Source of the DNA: Nitrospirota bacterium
GTDB taxonomy: Bacteria; Nitrospirota; Nitrospiria; Nitrospirales; UBA8639
Direction of reading: 5' to 3'
DNA: 9,158 nucleotides
Assembly (NCBI GenBank): GCA_029879555.1
Contig: JAOUQB010000069.1
Location: 1-9,158, forward strand
Shown: piece after piece, positions 1 to 4,898 of the stretch
Numbering within the stretch: the stretch's first letter is position 1
Layout: each line of letters starts with the position of its first letter
The notes under the pieces: model-generated
Databases searched by the model: none
What the model was told of the DNA's origin: nothing
Seen by the model: only the letters and a program-made list of their open reading frames with translations
Position numbers and translations under genes: made by a program

Positions 1-825
1 TTGGTTGCAAATGATCGGGTGCTGAGCCACCGCGTCCAGCAAGGCGGGGGGGAAATCTTTGGGATGCGGGGAGGTAAACCGTACGCGCCGAATTCCTGGA
101 ACATCAGCCACGGCCACCAGTAAGCGCGCAAAATCCCACGCATCCGATCGATAGGAATTCACATTTTGTCCAAGCAAGGTAATTTGTCGAACGCCCTGGC
201 TGACGAGTCGTCGAGCCTCTTCAAGAATGCCTTCTGGATCACGAGAACGTTCTCGCCCTCGAGTATAGGGCACCACGCAAAACGAACAAAAATTGTCACA
301 CCCTCGCATGACGGCAATCCACCCGTTTACGCCATCGCCTCGATCTGGAACAATCTGCGCATAGGTTTCATATTCGGATAGATCGACGGCCAACCCTCGT
401 CGTTGATGTTCCAACGCATCCGTGAGTAAATCCGGCAATCGCCGATAGGCATCAGGCCCCACTAGCACATCAATCCACGACCGTGACTCCAACAATTCTA
501 GTTTCAGGTTCTGGGCCATACAGCCTAAGACGCCGATCACCAACCCTCGGGCCTTTTTCCTGGCTTTATAACGAGCCAAATGTCCATACAGTCGATTGTG
601 GGCGTTTTCGCGTATGGCACAGGTATTAAACAACACGACGTCGGCTTCTTCATCGACCGGGGTAAATTGAAATCCTCTGGCTTTCATGATCGACCGAACC
701 AATTCGGTGTCATATTCATTCATCTGACACCCAAAGGTTTCCATATAGACTTGATACCCGCCCCTCTCATTCGGGGACGTCAGGGCTTTGAGACTTTTTG
801 GCAGGAGTAAGGGTGTGCTGCTCAT
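1..825 (-). CDS. miaB: tRNA-2-methylthio-N6-dimethylallyladenosine synthase MiaB, N-terminal part
   Basis: Radical-SAM methylthiotransferase that converts i6A37 to ms2i6A37 in tRNAs reading UNN codons, in the cytoplasm. The first 275 codons lie in the window; the C-terminal end (rest of the SAM barrel and TRAM domain) is beyond base 1. Seen directly: the N-terminal UPF0004 domain with its three cluster cysteines, C33 (METFGCQMNEYD), C69 (FNTCAIRE) and C102 (GVLGCMAQN), then the radical-SAM motif C176-x3-C180-x2-C183 in RGCDNFCSFCVVPYTRGRERS, then TLLGQNVNSY and VRFTSPHPKDFP. NTCAIRE, VVPYTRG and SPHPKDF identify MiaB rather than MtaB or RimO. The ATG at 825-823 shares four bases with the mtaB stop (ATGA), and an AGGA lies five bases upstream inside mtaB, so the gene probably depends on mtaB translation. 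The start adds about 20 residues before the usual MiaB N-terminus. Identification is firm. Confidence 0.95.
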   Translation of the reverse strand, partial: MSSTPLLLPKSLKALTSPNERGGYQVYMETFGCQMNEYDTELVRSIMKARGFQFTPVDEEADVVLFNTCAIRENAHNRLYGHLARYKARKKARGLVIGVLGCMAQNLKLELLESRSWIDVLVGPDAYRRLPDLLTDALEHQRRGLAVDLSEYETYAQIVPDRGDGVNGWIAVMRGCDNFCSFCVVPYTRGRERSRDPEGILEEARRLVSQGVRQITLLGQNVNSYRSDAWDFARLLVAVADVPGIRRVRFTSPHPKDFPPALLDAVAQHPIICNQ

Positions 826-2198
826 AGGTTCCTGCCCTGAAGAACCAGAAGATCTTGATGCAGAGGAGTACGAGTGTCATTCGCCTGGAGGGGAAGAAGG
901 CCGAGCAGCCGATCAGACATGACCCCTGTGGCTATCACCGATTGAATGGTGTTCTTGAGATTACGGGAGGCACGGACATCGACACGCAGATACTGGTCCG
1001 TCAATCCGGACCAAACTCCATCCACCTCATGCTCAAACAAGACAGAAAGTTCGCGACCCATAAACCGTTGATGAAACATTTCTCGTTTGTGCCCAGACAG
1101 GTCACGCAAAGTTTGACTGCGTTGCTTAATGTCCTCAGCAGAGACCTGACCGGCCATCTTCGTCGAAGCCGTTCCGGGTCGTGGGGAATAGCTGAACACA
1201 TGGACATAGGCAAATGGCTGGTCTCTGATGAAGGCGACTGTATTCGCAAATTCCCGTTGACCCTCCCCAGGAAACCCGACCATGACATCGGTGCCAAAAC
1301 ATACGTCAGGAATCATATCCACCGCCATATCCATGGCCTTGCGATATTCCTGAACAGAATACCGCCGATTCATGCTCTGCAAAATGCCGTCATCACCACT
1401 TTGCAAGGGGACATGGAGAAACCGACAGAGTTTCCTCGATGTCTTCATATACTCCAACAGTCCTTCGGGAATGGTGGTGGGTTCAATGGAAGAGATCCTG
1501 ATGCGTTCCAAGCCCTCGATGGCTTCCAATCGTGTGATCAGACCCAGGAGATCAAGACCTTGATCCTGATACCGGCCAATATTGACACCCGTTAACACCA
1601 ATTCACGATGCCCTCGTTGAACCAGTCCCTCAGCTTCACGAACGGCATCGTCAGCAAACCGGCTGCGCTCCCGTCCTCGGGCAAAGGGAATCAAGCAAAA
1701 GGCACACATGAATTGGCAACCATCCTGAATTTTCACATGTGCTCGGGTCGTCGAATAATCGCCAACCCCTTCAATTGAAAAATTATCAGGGTCCAGACGC
1801 TCATGATGGACCTGAGGCAGGGATTGTTTACTCTGTTGAGGAACAGCGGGCAACAGATCAGGCAACTGCATTTTAAATTGATTCCCCACGATCAAATCGA
1901 TGCCGTCAATATGACGAAGCACCTCAAGGCCGGTTTGCGCATAACACCCCGTCACGGCCACAAAGGCCTGCGGAGAATGCCGGAGCGTTTGACGAACGAG
2001 CCGTCGACACTCGGCTTCGGCCCCTTCCGTGACGGTGCAAGAATTCAAGACCAAAACATCGGTGTCTTGTCCATATTCAACAGGCAAAAACCCACGACGC
2101 CGGAATCCGTCTTTTAAGAGCGCGGTTTCAGCCTGATTGAGACGACATCCGATTGTGGAAAATGCCACTCTGCGCTGAGGAACAGTTGAAGTCGGCAT
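822..2198 (-). CDS. mtaB: tRNA (N6-threonylcarbamoyladenosine(37)-C2)-methylthiotransferase MtaB
   Basis: Radical-SAM enzyme of the MtaB (YqeV) branch, which methylthiolates t6A37 to ms2t6A37 in tRNAs reading ANN codons. The 458 residues match the full length of the family. Order: UPF0004 domain with C18 (STIGCRLNQAET), C54 (LNSCTVTEGAEAECRR) and C85 (VTGCYAQTG), which should hold one 4Fe-4S cluster; radical-SAM core with C161-x3-C165-x2-C168 (QDGCQFMCAFCLIPFARG); family motifs ISSIEP, FLHVPLQSGDD and DVMVGFPGEG; and a TRAM-like RNA-binding tail from about residue 380. SCTVT, VTGCYAQ and the GCRLNQ start are typical of MtaB and unlike MiaB. No better start exists: no in-frame ATG or GTG with a ribosome site lies between the ATG and the conserved VAFSTIGC. 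The ATG sits nine bases below a strong promoter and has no Shine-Dalgarno. First gene of a two-gene operon with miaB. Confidence 0.93.
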   Translation of the reverse strand: MPTSTVPQRRVAFSTIGCRLNQAETALLKDGFRRRGFLPVEYGQDTDVLVLNSCTVTEGAEAECRRLVRQTLRHSPQAFVAVTGCYAQTGLEVLRHIDGIDLIVGNQFKMQLPDLLPAVPQQSKQSLPQVHHERLDPDNFSIEGVGDYSTTRAHVKIQDGCQFMCAFCLIPFARGRERSRFADDAVREAEGLVQRGHRELVLTGVNIGRYQDQGLDLLGLITRLEAIEGLERIRISSIEPTTIPEGLLEYMKTSRKLCRFLHVPLQSGDDGILQSMNRRYSVQEYRKAMDMAVDMIPDVCFGTDVMVGFPGEGQREFANTVAFIRDQPFAYVHVFSYSPRPGTASTKMAGQVSAEDIKQRSQTLRDLSGHKREMFHQRFMGRELSVLFEHEVDGVWSGLTDQYLRVDVRASRNLKNTIQSVIATGVMSDRLLGLLPLQANDTRTPLHQDLLVLQGRNL

Positions 2199-2207
2199 AC
2201 GTCCAAG

Positions 2208-2236
2208 ATTATAAAGAAGCCCTTACCTGACAACAA
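2208..2236 (-). promoter_or_regulatory. sigma70-type promoter of the mtaB-miaB operon
   Basis: Read on the minus strand: TTGTTG (-35, bases 2236-2231), a 17-bp spacer, then a perfect TATAAT (-10, bases 2213-2208). The mtaB ATG begins only nine bases after the -10 box. Transcription starting at the usual distance would leave a leader of about two or three bases. No Shine-Dalgarno is visible, so leaderless translation of mtaB is the simplest reading. The hexamers and spacing are seen directly; the start point is inferred. Confidence 0.7.
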
Positions 2237-2252
2237 GATCGCTCTGGTGACG

Positions 2253-2272
2253 GTTCCCATTCCCTTGGGAAC
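2253..2272. repeat. Short inverted repeat upstream of the mtaB promoter
   Basis: GTTCCC and GGGAAC form six-base arms around eight bases; the inner TTCCCTTGGGAA is also self-complementary. It lies about 17 bp upstream of the mtaB -35 box in the 265-bp gap between the divergent mtaB and trkH genes, so it could be an operator for either. It is not followed by a T-run. Nothing else in the gap is convincing: no clear trkH promoter or ribosome site was found. The regulatory role is speculative. Confidence 0.25.
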
Positions 2273-2463
2273 ATGCTAGTATTTTTTGGAATTCCACCAC
2301 ATTCCACGAGGATTCGAGTGTCGGATGAGATCTGTCTTTAAGCGCTCGTTTATCAGACCTCGTGACCCTGATCGAAAGACTTTGATTGCCTCTCACGTCC
2401 TGACAGCTATGTCCAATCCGACCTTTCCCGAACCACACATCTCGACCTTCCCCGTTTAATGCC

Positions 2464-3843
2464 ATGAATGCTGGCTTTGGACAACTTCTCATTGCCCGTT
2501 TTATGGGATTTCGTCTCATGCCGGGACAAGTGGTGGCGTTAGCCGCCATGGGCTTGATTCTTTTGGGGGCCTGTTTTCTGATGCTCCCATTTGCCACCGT
2601 GCCTGGTGCCAATCTTGGATTCATCGACGCCCTCTTTACGGCCACCTCGGCCGTCTGCGTGACCGGCCTGATCGTGATGGATACCCCACAAGATTTCACC
2701 ACGTTTGGCCTGGGAGTGATTTTATTTCTGATTCAAATTGGCGGCCTGGGCTATGCCTTAATGGCCACGATGATCTTGTTAATTCTGGGGCGGCGTTTGG
2801 GCCTACGCGACCGCATGATGCTGTCCGAAACGATGAGCACCATGGATATGCAAGGCTTGGTGCGGTTTGTGAAACTCGTCACACTCATCACCTTTTCGCT
2901 GGAAGGCATTGGCGCGGTCCTGCTCACCTTTCGCTTTGCGATGGATTACCCTTGGGATACGGCTTTTTATTACGGGGTCTTCCATGCGATTTCGGCCTTT
3001 AACAACGCCGGATTTGCCTTATTTTCCGATAGTCTGGGGTCTTTCCAAAAAGACTGGTCGGTCAATGTCATTGTCACCACATTGGTCATCCTCGGAAGTA
3101 TTGGCTTTCTGGTGTTTGAAGATCTTCTCGACAACATCCATGGTCGAAGGTTTCGATTCCGCACCCATACCAAACTCGTGGTGGTCACAACAGGCATGCT
3201 CATCGCATTCGGAACCTTTGGCATTGCCATGTTGGAATGGAATAATCCCGCCACCATGCAAGGGCTATCCGTAGGTGAAACCTTCACGGTCTCCTATTTT
3301 CATGCGGTATCGCGCACTGCAGGATTTACATCCCTGGATCTGGGCGGGATGCGAGAGCCGACATTGTATTTCTTACTGATTCTCATGGCCATTGGGGGAT
3401 CACCCGGGAGCATGTCAGGGGGAATTAAAACGACGACCATCGCCATTGTCTTCCTGACCATTTGGAGTGTGCTTCGGCGCGATCCCGACGTCGAGGTCTT
3501 TCACCGACGAATTCCTCCCGACCTGATTACTCGAGCGCTTTGCCTCACGCTTTTGGCCCTAGCCCTTATTACCGGCATGACCCTGCTTCTCGCCTCCACT
3601 GAATCACAACCGTTTCTCTCGCTTATGTTTGAAGTGACCTCTGCCATGGGAATTGTGGGCCTTTCCTTGGGAGACGGAGCGACCCGCAGTTTATCCGCCC
3701 TGCTCACCGATTTTGGGAAGGTGATGATTATGCTCTCTATGCTCTTGGGACGGTTTGGCCCACTCATGATTGGGTTATTTGCGGTAAAAACCACGGCTCA
3801 TAAACGATATCGCTTTGCCCAATCGCGTGTCGTGATTGGATAA
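2464..3843 (+). CDS. TrkH/KtrB-family potassium uptake channel subunit
   Basis: Inner-membrane pore subunit for K+ uptake (superfamily of K+ transporters). The four pore-loop filters that form the K+ path are all present: TSAVCVTGL (61-69), SAFNNAGFAL (177-186), SRTAGFTS (283-290) and TSAMGIVGL (392-400). Filter glycines are expected at G68, G183, G287 and G399. The GGSPGSMSGGIKTTT segment (311-325) is the conserved stretch between filters 3 and 4. At 459 residues the protein is KtrB-sized and shorter than or similar to TrkH, with hydrophobic segments throughout. Such channels need a cytosolic RCK partner (TrkA or KtrA); none is in the window, so it must be encoded elsewhere. The ATG at 2464 has only a poor ribosome site; the frame is open upstream to 2404 but holds no other start, and later ATGs (residues 14, 19) are possible. 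Convergent with the small membrane gene six bases downstream. The family is certain; trkH versus ktrB is not settled. Confidence 0.93.
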   Translation: MNAGFGQLLIARFMGFRLMPGQVVALAAMGLILLGACFLMLPFATVPGANLGFIDALFTATSAVCVTGLIVMDTPQDFTTFGLGVILFLIQIGGLGYALMATMILLILGRRLGLRDRMMLSETMSTMDMQGLVRFVKLVTLITFSLEGIGAVLLTFRFAMDYPWDTAFYYGVFHAISAFNNAGFALFSDSLGSFQKDWSVNVIVTTLVILGSIGFLVFEDLLDNIHGRRFRFRTHTKLVVVTTGMLIAFGTFGIAMLEWNNPATMQGLSVGETFTVSYFHAVSRTAGFTSLDLGGMREPTLYFLLILMAIGGSPGSMSGGIKTTTIAIVFLTIWSVLRRDPDVEVFHRRIPPDLITRALCLTLLALALITGMTLLLASTESQPFLSLMFEVTSAMGIVGLSLGDGATRSLSALLTDFGKVMIMLSMLLGRFGPLMIGLFAVKTTAHKRYRFAQSRVVIG

Positions 3844-3849
3844 TCTTTC

Positions 3850-4140
3850 TCACGCGATCCGCCGCTGGAGCATCAGAATAAACGCGACTAATGTCGGCAA
3901 GGGACAGATAATATAGGGCAGCAGCCATACCCACACATTCTTCCCTCGCACGCGAGCCTGATCAACCATCCAAACAAAAATCCAAATGACCAACAAAATG
4001 TAGTTGGCCGTGATCCATTGGGTCGTCCGAACATGCAGCTGGCTCTCCGCACCACCCCCTGACATAAAGAAAAAAATGCTTTCCAATATCACGAATGCCA
4101 CCACTAGACCAATGACGAACTGCTTGTTCCATACATACAT
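3850..4140 (-). CDS. Small three-helix membrane protein of unknown function
   Basis: I do not recognise the family. The 96-residue product is strongly hydrophobic, with three probable transmembrane helices: about residues 8-26, 41-59 and 69-91. A glycine-rich, polar loop (SGGGAESQLHVRTTQ, 27-41) separates helices 1 and 2, a basic turn (ARVRGKN, 62-68) separates 2 and 3, and the tail is QRRIA. The positive-inside rule places the 62-68 turn in the cytoplasm and the N-terminus with it or opposite depending on the weakly charged start. Evidence that it is real: a good Shine-Dalgarno (AAGGAG on the minus strand, bases 4152-4147) six bases before the ATG, coherent membrane topology, and a fit between trkH and the intergenic region with stops only six bases apart. 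It is on the opposite strand to trkH, so it is not co-transcribed with it. No terminator is visible between the two convergent genes. Confidence 0.72.
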   Translation of the reverse strand: MYVWNKQFVIGLVVAFVILESIFFFMSGGGAESQLHVRTTQWITANYILLVIWIFVWMVDQARVRGKNVWVWLLPYIICPLPTLVAFILMLQRRIA

Positions 4141-4522
4141 GATCCGCTCCTTGGTGAGGTAATTGATGAAAGCCCTAAACCACTGACATGGAAACCTGCC
4201 GGCCCCTTATCGCGAGTCTTCCCCCCATTTGAAAGAAGACCCGTTATATCAAAAGACATTTGATACCGTCCTACACTATTTTCCTGCAACATATTCGTCC
4301 CCATTTCGAGAAATCATTTTTCCTCCCACCTCGTCTACGCCCCGTCTTATTGGTTTTTTTCAACGCCAGGACCCCACCTCATTTCCCAATATGTGAATAA
4401 CGCATATCCACAAACTTTCTTCCTGTTGATAACTACCTCAATTCCCTCAAAAACCCGCATCATTATTCAGGTTTTTTCAACTCACAAGTTCTTCACAGAA
4501 ATCCCCACCTTCCACGCAAAAA
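4141..4522. other. Intergenic region between the small membrane gene and the nrdJ promoter
   Basis: No supported gene. The plus strand is pyrimidine-rich with T-runs, especially 4305-4380. Contents: the ribosome site of the leftward membrane gene (4147-4152); a six-base inverted repeat GTCTTC/GAAGAC (4216-4221 and 4235-4240, 13-base loop) in the upstream part of that gene, not followed by a T-run; and the DnaA-box-like cluster given separately. No confident promoter for the leftward gene could be picked. Confidence 0.5.
4392..4497. promoter_or_regulatory. Cluster of DnaA-box-like 9-mers upstream of nrdJ
   Basis: Four 9-mers close to the DnaA box TTATNCACA lie within 106 bp: 4392-4400 (minus strand, TTATTCACA, exact), 4404-4412 (plus, ATATCCACA, one mismatch), 4424-4432 (minus, TTATCAACA, one mismatch) and 4489-4497 (plus, TTCTTCACA, one mismatch). 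They end 40 bp upstream of the -35 box of the leader promoter. Known from E. coli: nrdAB, another ribonucleotide reductase operon, has DnaA boxes at its promoter. That DnaA acts here is inference; the region is AT-rich and near-matches arise easily. Confidence 0.3.
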
Positions 4523-4568
4523 TTACAACATTTAGTATTGACAATTTTCTTCATCCTCTATAGATTGT
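4523..4568 (+). promoter_or_regulatory. Promoter with two NrdR-box-like palindromes
   Basis: TTGACA (4538-4543) and TAGATT (4561-4566) are separated by 17 bp, giving a sigma70-type promoter with a perfect -35; TATAGA at 4559-4564 is an alternative -10 with a 15-bp spacer. Two 16-mers resembling the NrdR consensus ACACWATATATWGTGT bracket it: 4523-4538 and 4553-4568, each about 11 of 16 matching by eye. Their starts are 30 bp apart, close to the roughly three-turn spacing usual for paired NrdR boxes. NrdR represses ribonucleotide reductase genes in most bacteria, so sites here would be expected. Promoter hexamers are clear; the NrdR assignment is tentative because the matches are imperfect. 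Confidence 0.45.
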
Positions 4569-4574
4569 GGGTCG

Positions 4575-4727
4575 TTGGTTTTATCCAATTATTTCTTACG
4601 GTCTTATTTTTCCTGTTTTCTCTGTCTGATTTCGGTTTGTGTTTGGGCTTGTGAATTGCCCGATGACGAGGCTTTTTTTACCGTTTCCTCACACGAGGAA
4701 ATGGTGCCTTTAAGAGGCAATCTGTGA
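4575..4727 (+). CDS. Possible small Cys-rich exported or membrane peptide (50 codons)
   Basis: No family is recognised and the reading is tentative. An open frame from TTG at 4575 to TGA at 4725-4727 encodes 50 residues: a short basic N-region (R9), a hydrophobic core at about 11-25 with cysteines at 14, 17, 22 and 26, then an acidic polar tail beginning CELPDDEAFF and ending PLRGNL. That is the shape of a signal peptide or single membrane anchor with a short mature part; VWAC is a poor lipobox. In favour: it begins just downstream of the promoter at 4538-4566, and its stop touches the first base of a terminator hairpin. Against: the start is TTG with almost no leader and no Shine-Dalgarno, and T-rich DNA readily gives hydrophobic open frames. 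An internal in-frame ATG at 4701 would leave only eight codons. Alternatively the stretch is simply untranslated nrdJ leader. Confidence 0.25.
   Translation: MVLSNYFLRSYFSCFLCLISVCVWACELPDDEAFFTVSSHEEMVPLRGNL
4680..4719 (+). other. Tandem hairpins in the nrdJ leader
   Basis: Hairpin one pairs 4680-4690 with 4695-4705 (11 bp with one G-U pair, ACAC loop); its 3' arm contains GAGGAAATGG, so it would hide a possible ribosome site and an ATG at 4701. Hairpin two pairs TGCCT (4705-4709) with AGGCA (4715-4719). A weaker GGGC/GCCC pairing precedes them (4645-4648 with 4658-4661). None is followed by a T-run on the plus strand, so they are not terminators; they lie immediately 5' of one. Confidence 0.4.
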
Positions 4728-4759
4728 AAATGGCATGACTCTGAACCATGCCATTTTTT
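4727..4759 (+). terminator. Intrinsic terminator upstream of nrdJ
   Basis: AATGGCATG (4729-4737) pairs perfectly with CATGCCATT (4747-4755) around a nine-base loop, followed by TTTTC and TTTTC. Flanking A and T bases can extend the stem to 11 bp, and A4727-4730 would supply a T-run on the other strand, so it may work in both directions. It stands between the only clear promoter (4538-4566) and the nrdJ start at 4895. It is therefore either the end of a small upstream transcript or an attenuator that limits nrdJ expression. Confidence 0.6.
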
Positions 4760-4763
4760 CTTT

Positions 4764-4818
4764 TCTGAGCCCACCAAATCTGATTCCCTTTTAACGCTGG
4801 GAATCACCGAGCCTCAGA
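4764..4818 (+). other. Stem-loop domain in the nrdJ leader
   Basis: An inner perfect 8-bp stem, TGATTCCC (4781-4788) with GGGAATCA (4799-4806), has a ten-base loop. An outer stem pairs TCTGAG (4764-4769) with CTCAGA (4813-4818). The domain lies between the terminator and the nrdJ ribosome site. It is not a cobalamin riboswitch: I find no B12-box core (GCCACTG). A structured RNA found upstream of nrdJ genes in metagenomes (the nrdJ motif) has been reported, as I recall, but I cannot tell by eye whether this is a member. Confidence 0.4.
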
Positions 4819-4835
4819 GAACAATAGGCGAAAAA

Positions 4836-4898
4836 ATGATGGCGACCGAAGAAATACCCCACTGTGTTTTCTCGTCTTCCAAAGGAGACTTTTCATGA
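4836..4898 (+). CDS. Possible upstream ORF overlapping the nrdJ start
   Basis: A 20-codon frame opens with ATG ATG at 4836 and ends at TGA 4896-4898, sharing the ATGA with the nrdJ start codon at 4895. The peptide begins [10 protein letters not shown] and ends SKGDFS. The ribosome site is weak (AGG seven bases before the ATG). The nrdJ Shine-Dalgarno lies inside it. If translated, it would couple or compete with nrdJ initiation. Four-base start/stop overlap is typical of coupled genes, but a 20-codon frame can arise by chance. Confidence 0.25.
   Translation: MMATEEIPHCVFSSSKGDFS

Noticed and set aside
855..1595. 246-codon plus-strand ORF inside mtaB
   Set aside because: It is antisense to a gene with full family motifs, its translation shows no domain, and it has no plausible ribosome site.
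3844..3849. Bidirectional terminator between trkH and the convergent membrane gene
   Set aside because: Only six bases separate the stops, and no stem followed by a T-run is visible on either strand near them.
4104..4304. 66-codon minus-strand ORF overlapping the start of the small membrane gene
   Set aside because: It is out of frame with the well-supported 96-residue gene, covers its ribosome site and shows no protein character.
4383..4560. Chromosomal origin of replication
   Set aside because: DnaA-like 9-mers are present, but there is no dnaA, dnaN, gidA or parAB nearby and most boxes are imperfect; regulation of nrdJ is the simpler reading.
4604..4807. 67-codon minus-strand ORF in the nrdJ leader
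   Set aside because: It runs across the terminator and stem-loop domain, has low-complexity charged sequence and no Shine-Dalgarno; the plus-strand signals explain the region better.
4560..4894. Cobalamin riboswitch controlling the B12-dependent nrdJ
   Set aside because: The B12-box core GCCACTG and its usual flanks are not present on the plus strand.
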